Counted from the first letter of the stretch, positions 27,458 through 36,498 are shown. The stretch: DNA of 64,000 nucleotides from Culturomica massiliensis (GCF_900091655.1 NZ_LT594621.1:4002639-4066638); one strand, 5' to 3'. Numbers and translations are program-made. Notes: generated from the letters alone by a model not told the origin.

Positions 27458-28520
27458 ATTTCTTATATTTCAATTGTTTTTCGAAATGCTTGATGTGGTC
27501 TTCATCTTTGATATGACAGATCATCAGGTAATTTTTATTTTCGGCTATGATTAAATTGTTGGCTCCGTGGACGATGACTTTTTTACGGCTGGGTACGTTG
27601 ACGATACAGTTGTGTGAGTCTCTGAACAGCACATGAGTAGAATTGGTTGAGTTATTGTCTTCGTCCTTTGTTTTCAGGGCGTGGAAAGCATGCCATGTAC
27701 CTACATCCGACCAGCCGAAACTGCCTTTTAAGACATATACTTTTGAAGATTTCTCCATGATACCGAAGTCAATAGACAGGTTAGGGCATTTTCCGTATAT
27801 ATTGTCTATAAAATTTTGTTCTTCCGGTGTGTTGAGAGCAGTTGTATTTTCGAAAAGTATGTATAAATCATAGATGTGTTTTCGGACTTCCCGCAGTATA
27901 TCCTGTACTTGCCAGATAAAAATCCCTGCGTTCCATAAAAAATCCCCGGATTCAAAAAATTTAGCCGCTAATTCCAGGTCCGGTTTTTCGGTAAAGGTTT
28001 TAACGGCACTTATTTTTTCAGATTTCATCAGGGGTTTGGTCTGGATGTATCCGTATTGGGTTTCTGCCCGGGAAGGAGTAATCCCAACGGTCAGCAATCC
28101 TCCGTGAGTACGGGCAAACTCGATCCCATCGCGGAGATCATTCAGGTAAGCTTCGTCGTTGGTGATAAAATGGTCGGAAGGAAGGACCACCATTGTAGCT
28201 TCCGGATTGATGCTTTTTATTTTTGAAGCGGCATAGGTAATACAGGTGGCCGTATTCCGCCGGAGTGGTTCTTTCAATATGTTACCTACCGGAATTTCGG
28301 GTATTTGTTTCCGGGTAATGGCTTCGTATTCCTTACCTGTAACAATGAAGATATGCTCGTGATCGAATAAACGGTTTACCCTTTCATAGGTCTGACGGAT
28401 AAAACTTTTTCCGACCCCGAGAATATCGGAGAATTGTTTGGGACAAGCCTGATTACTCACGGGCCAAAAGCGTTTCCCGATACCGCCTGCCATAATAACA
28501 CAGTATGACTCTGGATTCAT
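27456..28520 (-). CDS. Mannose-1-phosphate guanylyltransferase
   Basis: A 354-residue nucleotidyltransferase that makes GDP-mannose from GTP and mannose-1-phosphate for surface glycan synthesis. The N-terminal signature is CVIMAGGIGKRFWPVSNQ (residues 7-24), then PKQFSDILG, VLPSDHFI (about 113-120), FTEKPDLELA, WNAGIFIW and the GSFGWSDVGTWHAF region (about 265-278). It lacks the C-terminal phosphomannose isomerase domain, so it is the monofunctional type. It stands alone between a terminator and the divergent mlaE-like gene. Confidence 0.92.
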   Translation of the reverse strand: MNPESYCVIMAGGIGKRFWPVSNQACPKQFSDILGVGKSFIRQTYERVNRLFDHEHIFIVTGKEYEAITRKQIPEIPVGNILKEPLRRNTATCITYAASKIKSINPEATMVVLPSDHFITNDEAYLNDLRDGIEFARTHGGLLTVGITPSRAETQYGYIQTKPLMKSEKISAVKTFTEKPDLELAAKFFESGDFLWNAGIFIWQVQDILREVRKHIYDLYILFENTTALNTPEEQNFIDNIYGKCPNLSIDFGIMEKSSKVYVLKGSFGWSDVGTWHAFHALKTKDEDNNSTNSTHVLFRDSHNCIVNVPSRKKVIVHGANNLIIAENKNYLMICHIKDEDHIKHFEKQLKYKK

Positions 28521-28629
28521 TATTTCTTTTATTTTTCTATTTTTACTTCTACTGTCCGAATGTACTAAATAAATACGTGATTTATTTATATTTTTCTTTT
28601 AAATTTCCGAAAGGAACCATTATTTCATA

Positions 28630-28637
28630 TAACTTTG
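28630..28637 (+). promoter_or_regulatory. Candidate -7 box (TAACTTTG) for the mlaEF operon
   Basis: Exact TAnnTTTG match ending 27 nt before the ATG at 28665. It covers an in-frame TTG at 28635, which argues against a start there. Confidence 0.6.
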
Positions 28638-28664
28638 AACGGTAAAAACCGTTGTTATCGTAAG

Positions 28665-29402
28665 ATGAAATTTTTATACAAGCTTGGCTCTTATCTTTTA
28701 TTTATCCGGAAAGCCTTTTCCCGTCCGGAGAAGAGAAGCGTGTACGTGAAAGAGTTGGTTGCCGAATTCGGAAAATTGGGATTGAATTCCATTATGCTCG
28801 TGGTAATTATTTCTTTCTTTATCGGGGCCGTGCTTACTTTACAGACGGCTTACAATATGGCAAATCCGCTTTTGCCGCGCTATCTGATCGGTTATCTTAC
28901 ACGGGAGACCCTTTTACTGGAATTTTCATCTACGATAGTGAGTCTTATTCTGGCCGGGAAAATCGGAAGTAATATTGCTTCGGAGATCGGGAGTATGAAG
29001 ATCACCGAGCAAATTGAAGCGTTGGAAGTTATGGGGGTTAATTCTGTTTCTTATCTGGTAGGACCTAAGATCATCGCTTCATTTATTATTAATCCGGTGT
29101 TGTATATTTTCAGTGTATTTATCGGAATATTGGGGGGATTATTTTCCGGCATATTAAGTGGAGTCGTAAATTTTGAGGATTTTCTCTATGGCTTACATTT
29201 TTCGTTTAATCCTTATTATGTGACTTATTCCATTATCAAGACTCTTTTCTTTGCATTTATATTTACTTCGATACCGGCATTTTACGGATATAATGTACAG
29301 GGAGGTGCGCTCGAGGTCGGGAAAGCCGGGACAAAAGCGGTTGTCGACAGCAGTATTGCTATTCTGACGGCCAATCTGATATTAACCCAAATTCTATTGT
29401 AA
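28665..29402 (+). CDS. MlaE-type ABC transporter permease
   Basis: From the ATG at 28665 this is 245 residues with five or six membrane segments and the MlaE signature EIGSMKITEQIEALEVMGV (about residues 107-125). Permeases of this family move phospholipids between inner and outer membrane with MlaD-type MCE proteins. No MCE gene is present in this window's operon. The stop shares one base with the ATPase start (TAATG). Confidence 0.92.
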   Translation: MKFLYKLGSYLLFIRKAFSRPEKRSVYVKELVAEFGKLGLNSIMLVVIISFFIGAVLTLQTAYNMANPLLPRYLIGYLTRETLLLEFSSTIVSLILAGKIGSNIASEIGSMKITEQIEALEVMGVNSVSYLVGPKIIASFIINPVLYIFSVFIGILGGLFSGILSGVVNFEDFLYGLHFSFNPYYVTYSIIKTLFFAFIFTSIPAFYGYNVQGGALEVGKAGTKAVVDSSIAILTANLILTQILL

Positions 29403-30154
29403 TGATCAGGGCAGAAGGAATATATAAATCGTTTGAGGAAAAGCGGGTGTTGTCCGATATCAATGTTGCGTTTGATTCGGGTAAGGTAAACCTGATTATC
29501 GGAAAAAGCGGATCGGGTAAAACGGTGTTGCTGAAGTCCCTGATCGGATTACATACAATTGATAAAGGTAAAATTTATTACGGCGACCGGGAAATTACGG
29601 GTATGAACATTCGTCAGCTAAAAGTGATACGGGAGGAGATCGGAGTCGTTTTTCAGGGAGGGGCTTTGTTCGATTCTCTGACGGTGCTGGAAAATGTTAA
29701 ATTCCCCTTGAATCTGTTTACCGATATGACGGAGACGGAAAAGAACGAAAGGGCATTGTCCTGTCTTAGCCGGGTAAATTTGAGCGGAGCCGATAATGCC
29801 TATCCGGCAGAGATCAGCGGGGGTATGAAGAAAAGAGTTGCTATTGCCAGAGCTATTGTTTTGAAACCCCGTTTTCTGTTTTGTGATGAGCCGAACTCCG
29901 GACTGGATCCTTTGACCTCTATCGTTATTGATAACCTGATCCGGGAAATCACCCATGAATACGATATGACGACAATCGTCAATACCCACGATATGAATTC
30001 GGTTTTTGAAATCGGCGAGAAAATTGTTTTTATAAATGAAGGGCGGAAAGCCTGGGAAGGGACAAAGGAGGAAATTGCAAATACGGATAACAAGGAATTG
30101 AACGATTTTATCTTCTCTTCCGATTTGTACAAAAGAATTAAGATGTGCTTATGA
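29402..30154 (+). CDS. MlaF-type ABC transporter ATP-binding protein
   Basis: A 250-residue ABC ATPase with Walker A GKSGSGKT (about residues 34-41), Q-loop VVFQGGALFDSLTVLENV (about 82-99, typical of MlaF), signature ISGGMKKRVAIARA (about 139-152), Walker B FLFCDEPNSGLDP and the H-loop THDM. It pairs with the upstream permease for lipid transport. The stop overlaps the next start as ATGA. Confidence 0.93.
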   Translation: MIRAEGIYKSFEEKRVLSDINVAFDSGKVNLIIGKSGSGKTVLLKSLIGLHTIDKGKIYYGDREITGMNIRQLKVIREEIGVVFQGGALFDSLTVLENVKFPLNLFTDMTETEKNERALSCLSRVNLSGADNAYPAEISGGMKKRVAIARAIVLKPRFLFCDEPNSGLDPLTSIVIDNLIREITHEYDMTTIVNTHDMNSVFEIGEKIVFINEGRKAWEGTKEEIANTDNKELNDFIFSSDLYKRIKMCL

Positions 30155-31020
30155 GAACAATACTGAAAGATATCGGTTGCTGCGTAATAATATTACTGTG
30201 TATTGTGGCTTGTACCCATAAAAAAGCAGCCCTCGACCGGGAGAAGTTTACGGCTTTGCTGATCGATATGCATATGGCGGACGGAGCTCTTTCTTTGTCA
30301 CAAGGATATAGCACCAATCATGAAAAAAGGAATTATGCTTATTACAATAGTGTATTTGATAAGTATGGAATAGACCGGGCGGAGTTTGATTCTTGCATGC
30401 GTTATTATTCGGCACAGGCTGCTTTGTTTGATGAGATATACGATATCGTTATCGATAGCCTGAATCGTCGGTTGACCGAGCAAAACCGGCGGCTGGCCGA
30501 GTTGAGAGCCGGAGATTCGATCAATTATTTCCCACAGCCGGACACCTTGTTGCTGGATACTTTGAATCCGGTCTGGGTGACAGAAATAGACAGTATTGTG
30601 CCGGGAAACTACAAATTTTCAACCACGGTAAAATTCGATACGCTGGAGAAAAAAAGGTCGAACAGAATTGTAGCATTCTTCCTCTCCCCGGATAATAAAG
30701 ATACCTTGCATGTCCGGGAGATACGTATGTCCTCGGATACCGTCCGGCGGCATTACGAATGGTCGCAATATGTTGATTCGGCTTATAACCGGTTGATCAT
30801 TAAGATTGCAGATACCGACCGTCCGGAAAAGCTAAAGTATAAGCGGGGGAGAATTTGGGGAACGACCTTGTACAGGCCCTATACATCTCCTAAAACCATA
30901 GAACGCCTGAAAAAATCTTTGTCTCCGGGGAAAGCGGAGGCTGCGATTGTACCGGCGGACGATATTTTGTTGCGGCCCGAAAGATCTAAAGTTCCGGTGA
31001 AGTCGCCGGTAAAGCGCTAA
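30151..31020 (+). CDS. DUF4296 lipoprotein
   Basis: From the ATG at 30151 this is a 289-residue lipoprotein (lipobox IVACTH). The N-terminal part has the DUF4296 pattern FTALLIDMHMADGALSL (about residues 31-47) and FDKYGIDRAEFDSCMRYYSA (about 66-85). The C-terminal half is of unknown type and ends in a basic, proline-rich tail. It is translationally coupled to the MlaF-type gene (ATGA overlap), so an envelope role is likely. The function is not known. Confidence 0.82.
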   Translation: MRTILKDIGCCVIILLCIVACTHKKAALDREKFTALLIDMHMADGALSLSQGYSTNHEKRNYAYYNSVFDKYGIDRAEFDSCMRYYSAQAALFDEIYDIVIDSLNRRLTEQNRRLAELRAGDSINYFPQPDTLLLDTLNPVWVTEIDSIVPGNYKFSTTVKFDTLEKKRSNRIVAFFLSPDNKDTLHVREIRMSSDTVRRHYEWSQYVDSAYNRLIIKIADTDRPEKLKYKRGRIWGTTLYRPYTSPKTIERLKKSLSPGKAEAAIVPADDILLRPERSKVPVKSPVKR

Positions 31021-31218
31021 TAAAAAGTATGATTTTTAATTCCGGTTTTTGATTTCCGGTCGGAATATGGTGTCGCAAAATCAGAAAGAAAACTGTAAAT
31101 CTTAGATTCTAAGTTGGTGAAGCTGATCGTCATTTATGCTGTATCTGAATTGTAAAGTAACAGTTTGAAATAGTTTAACGGTTGTTTTTGTGTATTCAGT
31201 CAAAAATCAATAATTTCT

Positions 31219-31557
31219 ATGTCTTTACGTAAAATAGCTGCCAATTATATTTTTGTACCCGGTTATCCCCTGGTAAAAAACGGATACGTCGTACTTGAAA
31301 ACGGTCGGATTGCCGATGTCGTGGATACCGGCGGAGTGATTCAGGAAATTCAGGGACTCGAGTTTTACGGAGGCATGTTGGTGACCGATATGTTACTTAC
31401 GATGAAAATAAAACTTCCCCCGGAGGGAGAGCTGATCCCTTTTTTAGAAGAAATATACACCCGGTTTCATTCCGTACCCCAGGGTATCGCATTGTTGAAA
31501 GGTGCGGATCTGCCCCGTCTGGCATTTCGCCCCGGGACTTGCCTGGAAAATGTATAA
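31219..31557 (+). CDS. Orphan small protein resembling the N-terminal part of an amidohydrolase
   Basis: A 112-residue protein. Residues 4-60 (KIAANYIFVPGYPLVKNGYV, GRIADVV and EFYGGMLVTDMLL) read like the small beta-sandwich that starts chlorohydrolase/guanine-deaminase type amidohydrolases. In those enzymes the next motif is the metal-binding GFVNAHCH-type segment. Here that segment is absent and the protein ends about 50 residues later. Either it is a conserved small protein that reuses the sandwich, or it is a decayed enzyme. It has a normal start context and its own terminator, which favours an expressed gene. Confidence 0.65.
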   Translation: MSLRKIAANYIFVPGYPLVKNGYVVLENGRIADVVDTGGVIQEIQGLEFYGGMLVTDMLLTMKIKLPPEGELIPFLEEIYTRFHSVPQGIALLKGADLPRLAFRPGTCLENV

Positions 31558-31560
31558 AAA

Positions 31561-31584
31561 ATGCCGGCTCGTAAAAGCCGGCAT
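31561..31584. terminator. Hairpin terminator
   Basis: A perfect 9-bp stem, ATGCCGGCT (31561-31569) with AGCCGGCAT (31576-31584), with an A-run before and TTT after. It lies between the convergent small orphan gene and the M16 gene at 31596. Confidence 0.88.
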
Positions 31585-31595
31585 TTGATAAAGAA

Positions 31596-33665
31596 TTATT
31601 TAAAATCTTCGGCTTTCAGGCCGGTGTTGATTTTGATGTCTTTGACTTTGACTTCGATCGGCATGCCTTGCATGCTTGTTTTGGATGCGTAGGGCTGTAC
31701 AAGTCCGTATGCAGTCGGCCGGTAGTCTTCGAAAGTCACTTCGTTGGTCACACCGTTTTGGGTGCCTACGGATTTTACTTTCAAACCGTTTTCTACGTCG
31801 TAGAAGCTGTATGTAACGGCACTCCCCATATTTACTTTCAGTTTGTATGCATCACGTCCGTTTACCTGTTCGATACCTTCGAGGGTCGGGGTGATACCGA
31901 GGCGGGTATATTCGGCTTCGAGAACCGGATAGGCTTGTTCTTTTATCTCAGCTGTCTGGCTTCCCTCCAATGTCTGACTACCGCCGGGACCGCTGATCTG
32001 GGCCTTTTCTCCGTCGAAAAGAATTTTCTGCATCGTATTACCGCCCATGCTCATTTCCATCAGGAACATCGGTTTGTCGGCGTTTACAAGTTGTTTGTTG
32101 ACGATATTGATCACCATACCCTGGATTGCGATTTCAGATTCCACGGTCATGTCTTTGATGCCTTTTACTTTGTCGTTTCCACCCAAAGCTTTCAGGTAAG
32201 CGGCAACGATTTTTTCCGGGGTAACATCGGCAGCTACTTTCGGACCTTCTTTTACCGGTTTACCTTCGCTGTCCAGTTCCAGGACTTCGCCGTTACTGGC
32301 TAATTTGGCTATTTGGGGTTTCATGCTTCTGTCGGTCACAACCAGGATATAAGCATTTTCCGGGTGGAAGTATTTTTTTGCAGCAGCAATGATTTCCTCT
32401 TTGGTTACTTTGTCCAGGCGTTGCAGGAAGGTGGTGAAATAGTCTTTCGGTAATTGGTAACGCTCAATCGAGTAGGCAAAGTCTGCAATGGTCTGGGGAT
32501 TTTCCAGGCTTCTGGAGAATTGGCCGGCCCAGGTCTTTTTTACCCGGTAGATGTCTTCATCGCTAAAATCGGCGTTGTCCATGTTCTGCATTTCTTTTAA
32601 TATCTCGACTACAGCGCTGTCTGCCGTATTGGTTTTTACTTCGGCATACGCCGTGAATGTTCCGGCTCCGGGAAGTTGGCTGGAACCTACGGATGAATAG
32701 GAGCCATAGGTATAGCCTTTGTCTTCACGTAAATTTTTCAATAATTTGGCCTGAAAATCACCGCCACCCAGAATCTGGTTGGCAATATTGAGGGCCAATT
32801 GATCCGGCATGCCGATTTTGTAATCGATCGGGTAAGTTACTTGTATACTGGCCTGTGTTGCGGCATCTTTATTTGAGAATACAACTTGCCGTCCTTGCGG
32901 TTGTTTCGGCGCAGTATATTGGTGTTTCGGGGCTTTGTCGCCTTTCCATTTACCGAGATATTTTTCTGTCAGGGTTTTGGCATCTTTTAAAGTGATATCG
33001 CCTACGATAACCAGAATAGCATTGCTCGGGTGAATATAAGTTTGGTAGTAGTTTTTACAATCTTCAACCGTGATATTGTTTACGGTTTCTTCAGTGATAA
33101 CATCACCGTAAGGATGTTCCGGTCCCCAAAGGGTCACGCTTTTGATGTTTTGTATAATGCTGCCGGGATCGGCTTTGCTGGTCTGTAAACCGGATTTGGT
33201 TTGCAGGATGATTTTGTCGAATTCTTCCTGTGGGAAGGAGGGATTCATCGTCACATCGGCCAGGATTTCCATCAGTTGGTCTTTGAATTTTGACAATCCG
33301 CTGACACCGACATAGCTGGAAGAGGTTCCCAGGTGTGCACCTAAGAAATCAACTTCTTCACTCAATTGCTTGGCATTTCTTTTTTGGGTCGCTTTTTTCC
33401 ACAACTCACCGGCAATCTGGGTGTAACTGGATTTGTCGCCTTCTACCAGCGGATCGACAATAAAATTCAGACTGAAATTGATTTTTGGGATTTTATTGTT
33501 TTCCACGACCAGCACTTTCAGACCGTTTTTCAGTGTGAAACTCTGGTATTCCCCGATGTTTACTTTCGGAGCCGGTCCCGATGCGGGAGCTTTGCTTCTA
33601 TCGATTTGGGAGAAGCCTACTGTTGTAAAGCATAAAGCTAACAGAAGTAAAAAATATCTTTTCAT
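31596..33665 (-). CDS. M16-family peptidase homologue lacking the zinc motif, with C-terminal extra domain
   Basis: A 689-residue exported protein (signal peptide to about residue 20) with two M16 modules to about residue 455. Where active M16 enzymes carry HxxEH, this protein has AGELWKKAT, so the zinc-binding histidines are gone. Residues about 475-689 are an additional beta-rich domain that looks like a lipoprotein-carrier-type module (EKIVAAYLKALGGNDKVKGI and onward). The upstream gene encodes an M16 protein that keeps the motif, so this one is probably the non-catalytic partner of a periplasmic heterodimer, as in other M16B pairs. Spacing to the upstream gene is 52 nt. Confidence 0.9.
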   Translation of the reverse strand: MKRYFLLLLALCFTTVGFSQIDRSKAPASGPAPKVNIGEYQSFTLKNGLKVLVVENNKIPKINFSLNFIVDPLVEGDKSSYTQIAGELWKKATQKRNAKQLSEEVDFLGAHLGTSSSYVGVSGLSKFKDQLMEILADVTMNPSFPQEEFDKIILQTKSGLQTSKADPGSIIQNIKSVTLWGPEHPYGDVITEETVNNITVEDCKNYYQTYIHPSNAILVIVGDITLKDAKTLTEKYLGKWKGDKAPKHQYTAPKQPQGRQVVFSNKDAATQASIQVTYPIDYKIGMPDQLALNIANQILGGGDFQAKLLKNLREDKGYTYGSYSSVGSSQLPGAGTFTAYAEVKTNTADSAVVEILKEMQNMDNADFSDEDIYRVKKTWAGQFSRSLENPQTIADFAYSIERYQLPKDYFTTFLQRLDKVTKEEIIAAAKKYFHPENAYILVVTDRSMKPQIAKLASNGEVLELDSEGKPVKEGPKVAADVTPEKIVAAYLKALGGNDKVKGIKDMTVESEIAIQGMVINIVNKQLVNADKPMFLMEMSMGGNTMQKILFDGEKAQISGPGGSQTLEGSQTAEIKEQAYPVLEAEYTRLGITPTLEGIEQVNGRDAYKLKVNMGSAVTYSFYDVENGLKVKSVGTQNGVTNEVTFEDYRPTAYGLVQPYASKTSMQGMPIEVKVKDIKINTGLKAEDFK

Positions 33666-33717
33666 TGGTTCGAATTTTTACTGTTAAATTAAATTTTATT
33701 CAGTACGTATGCCTGAT

Positions 33718-35025
33718 TTATTTTTTAGGTAAATAATATAATACCAATCTGTTATCTTTGGTAAAATATTTTTGGGCAGCTTTTTGCAGGTCTTCTTTGG
33801 TAATAGATCTGAACTTGGCCAGTTCTTCGTTTATTTCGTTGGTATTTTTGAAATATGTGTATGCTTGAGCCAGGTTGTATGCCCGGTCTTCGATGGTAGC
33901 ATTGGAGCTGACCAGTTGGTTTTCGATTTGGTTTTGCAATTTCTGGAATTCCTTGTCGGAAATCGGTTCTTTTTGCAGTTTATCGATTTCCTTGTCAATT
34001 TCGTTTTCCAACTGACTTAATTCTACATTCATGTTCGGGAGGGCTAAAACGATAGACAATCCGGGTTGTTCCAGCGGAAGAGGCATGGCAGCCAGTTCCA
34101 TTGCCATTTGCTTGTCGTTTACAATCGTCGAATACAAACGGGAACTTTGTCCCTGAGCCAATAAAGTGTTTAACATGTTTACAGCATACATATCGTTGGA
34201 AGTGATACCCGGGATATGATAAGCCATAATCAGGGCCGGCATCTGAATGTTATCGTAGGCTGTATCCCGGACTTCCGCTGTTTTTTTCGGTTCAACGATT
34301 GTCGGTTGTACAACCGGAGCTCCGCTGGGGATATCGTTGAAATAGTCATGTACGAGTTTTTTAGCTTCTGCCATGTTGAAATCGCCGACAATAGTCAATA
34401 CCGCATTGTTGGGTACATAAAATGTATTGTGGAAGTCGATGAAATCCTGATCGGATGCATTACGGATGTGTTCTTCTTTTCCCAATACATCGTGATTGTA
34501 GGGATGAACGGTGTATGCTTTTTTCAGGGTTTCCGTCAATAAACGCCCGTAAGGACGATTGTCCCGGGATTGTCCCATTTCCTGGCAAACAACGTCTTTT
34601 TGGGTTTTGATGCCGATTGATTCGATGGTCGGGTGCAGCATCCGTTCGGATTCCAGCCATAATCCCAGGGCCAGTTCGTTGGAAGGCAACAGTTCGTAAT
34701 AGTAGGTACGGTCGAAAAATGTGTTTGCATTCAGGTTACCGCCTACTTTGGTAACATATTTATCGAATTCATGACGTTTGATGTTTTTGGTTCCTTCAAA
34801 CATCAGGTGTTCGAAAAAATGAGCAAATCCCGTCAGTTCCGGATTTTCATTTTTAGAACCGACATGGTACATAACCGATACAATGATGTTCGGGGTTGTA
34901 TGGTCTTCCTGAAGGATGACATGCAAACCGTTATCCAGTTTGTATTCGACAAAGTCGATTTTGCCGGATTCTGCCCAAGCTAATACAGGCAGGCAGAAGG
35001 CAAGAGCAATTAATAATTTTTTCAT
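33718..35025 (-). CDS. M16-family zinc peptidase, catalytic partner
   Basis: A 435-residue exported peptidase (signal peptide to about residue 18). It keeps HFFEHLMFEGT (about residues 68-78), the inverted zinc-binding HxxEH motif with the catalytic Glu, and a downstream Glu ligand in the ESERMLHPTIE region. M16 peptidases degrade peptides in the periplasm. It lies directly upstream of the apparently inactive M16 homologue and 39 nt downstream of an HTH gene on the same strand. Confidence 0.93.
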   Translation of the reverse strand: MKKLLIALAFCLPVLAWAESGKIDFVEYKLDNGLHVILQEDHTTPNIIVSVMYHVGSKNENPELTGFAHFFEHLMFEGTKNIKRHEFDKYVTKVGGNLNANTFFDRTYYYELLPSNELALGLWLESERMLHPTIESIGIKTQKDVVCQEMGQSRDNRPYGRLLTETLKKAYTVHPYNHDVLGKEEHIRNASDQDFIDFHNTFYVPNNAVLTIVGDFNMAEAKKLVHDYFNDIPSGAPVVQPTIVEPKKTAEVRDTAYDNIQMPALIMAYHIPGITSNDMYAVNMLNTLLAQGQSSRLYSTIVNDKQMAMELAAMPLPLEQPGLSIVLALPNMNVELSQLENEIDKEIDKLQKEPISDKEFQKLQNQIENQLVSSNATIEDRAYNLAQAYTYFKNTNEINEELAKFRSITKEDLQKAAQKYFTKDNRLVLYYLPKK

Positions 35026-35064
35026 AAGTTAAGTTATTAAAGTGAATTTGAAAATAATTAATTA

Positions 35065-35301
35065 TCATTTATCCATGTTGGGGGATGTTTTATCTTCGTC
35101 CGGATGGTATTCGAGTATATCTCCGGGTTGGCACTCCAGAACACGACACACGGCTTCCAGGGTTGAAAAACGGATCGCTTTGGCTTTTCCGGTTTTCAGA
35201 ATGGAAAGATTGGCCGGCGTAATGTCCACTTTCTCGGATAACTCGTTGAGTGACATTTTGCGACGAGCCATCATAACATCTATATTTACCACAATAGCCA
35301 T
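35065..35301 (-). CDS. Small XRE-type helix-turn-helix regulator
   Basis: From the ATG at 35301 this is 78 residues, almost only a Cro/C1-type HTH: RKMSLNELSEKVDITPANLSILKTGK, with a conserved end LEAVCRVLECQPGDILEY. Upstream in-frame starts reach into the DUF2975 gene and give no sensible sequence. It starts 2 nt after the DUF2975 stop, so the pair is co-translated. DUF2975 membrane proteins next to such small regulators are common, and the regulator probably controls its own operon. Confidence 0.87.
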   Translation of the reverse strand: MAIVVNIDVMMARRKMSLNELSEKVDITPANLSILKTGKAKAIRFSTLEAVCRVLECQPGDILEYHPDEDKTSPNMDK

Positions 35302-35303
35302 AG

Positions 35304-35963
35304 TTATATCGTTAATTCTTGGTCTTCGGCAATATCGTGTCCAATGGAGAAAATTTCTGCAATGATCAAAACGATGACGCCCATAAATATATCCCGGAAA
35401 CTGAAAATATTTTCGGATAACTGCCATTTGGTTCCTTTCAGAAGTTCCGTTAAAGTTTGGATTTCCAGGTAGCGCCCGAGATCGGATAACAAAGAGGCTA
35501 CAATCAGGAGGATACCGATTGCCCGCATAAAACCGATGTTATCCCGGGTAAAAATATTGCCGGAACGAATACTTTTTCTCAATAAAATAAGCATAATCAG
35601 CACAATAATCAATATTGCCAGATAACAGAGCATCCCGAAAATACTGATAAGCATACTGCTGATCGTAGGGCCCGCAAAGGCTTTCGCGCCGCTGATGCGG
35701 ATGTCTACTGCGGTCGTTCGGGCATCCAGGCTGACACTGCTGTCTTGCCGGATAAACGTTTCGTATACCCCGATGTTTCTTTGTAACGGAACGTCCGAGA
35801 TAAGATTATACCTTTGTTTGACCCGTGTACTTTCAATACCTTCTTTAAAACCTTCTTTGAAATCCTTGATAAAGGAACTGGAAAAAAAGGCAGCAATAAT
35901 GACTCCGAAAAAAAGGAGATATAGGATGTTGACCCGTAATGTTATTTTTTGTTTTCTGGTCAT
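35304..35963 (-). CDS. DUF2975 membrane protein
   Basis: A 219-residue protein with four predicted membrane segments (about residues 10-28, 100-125, 145-162 and 188-208) and one loop of about 70 residues between the first two. The order and the following HTH gene match DUF2975 family proteins. No activity is known to me. A TACATTTG box on the minus strand (35993-36000) lies 30 nt upstream. Confidence 0.82.
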   Translation of the reverse strand: MTRKQKITLRVNILYLLFFGVIIAAFFSSSFIKDFKEGFKEGIESTRVKQRYNLISDVPLQRNIGVYETFIRQDSSVSLDARTTAVDIRISGAKAFAGPTISSMLISIFGMLCYLAILIIVLIMLILLRKSIRSGNIFTRDNIGFMRAIGILLIVASLLSDLGRYLEIQTLTELLKGTKWQLSENIFSFRDIFMGVIVLIIAEIFSIGHDIAEDQELTI

Positions 35964-35992
35964 TTATCTGTGCATTGTTTTATTTTGACAAG

Positions 35993-36000
35993 CAAATGTA
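35993..36000 (-). promoter_or_regulatory. Candidate -7 box (TACATTTG) for the DUF2975-HTH operon
   Basis: Exact TAnnTTTG match on the minus strand, 30 nt upstream of the ATG at 35963. Confidence 0.58.
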
Positions 36001-36252
36001 GGATTAATTTTTAAAGAAACAATATATATTTATCGAAAATCGATAATTTTTTATTTTAAACCAAAAATTTCAATGAATTTATAGCTGATGTTTATGTTAA
36101 AATTCTGACCTGTATTATATCGGATTTGATTTTTGCTTTTAAATCGCAGACGTACGGACCGGCGTTTGAGAAGGTTTTTAATTTGCAATGGATTTATTTT
36201 TAATCGTACATCCTAAATCAAAAATAAATGTGGGGAAATCGGGAGAATACAT

Positions 36253-36260
36253 TAACTTTG
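36253..36260 (+). promoter_or_regulatory. Candidate -7 box (TAACTTTG) upstream of gpmI
   Basis: Exact TAnnTTTG match, about 240 nt before the gpmI start. It would give a long leader or a separate small RNA. Confidence 0.4.
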
Positions 36261-36370
36261 TAAGCCTGAATTTCAGGAACGCTTGTAACTTTATAATTTG
36301 GATGAAACGAATCCGGTTGCGGATCGGTATCTCAAATTATTTGGAATTTATATGTTTGTTTATTTTTAAT

Positions 36371-36455
36371 TTACGCTTTCTGATTTACGCTTTCTCTTTT
36401 GGGCGGAGCCGGATTGTGGGGGTAATCTGAAATCGTCAATCTGAAATCTGTAATT
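36371..36455. repeat. Dispersed intergenic repeat, copy A
   Basis: These 85 bases align without gaps to 44362-44446. Both start TTACGCTTT, contain GATTTACGCTTTCTCTTTT and end in an AAATCGTCAATCT type block. Confidence 0.8.
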
Positions 36456-36498
36456 TTAAAAGACTTGTTTTGTGGTGGAAATATTAATGAAATAAGAT

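Larger units (their letters stand above)
35964..36498. other. Intergenic region, possible long gpmI leader
   Basis: No convincing gene. It holds the minus-strand DUF2975 promoter (35993-36000), a plus-strand TAACTTTG box (36253-36260) followed at once by a short palindrome CCTGAATTTCAGG, and one copy of a dispersed repeat (36371-36455). An 80-codon reading frame from 36188 has no recognisable features and looks like chance. Confidence 0.5.

Noticed and set aside
36188..36430. 80-codon frame before gpmI
   Set aside because: It overlaps a dispersed repeat and a promoter box, and its translation has no recognisable features.
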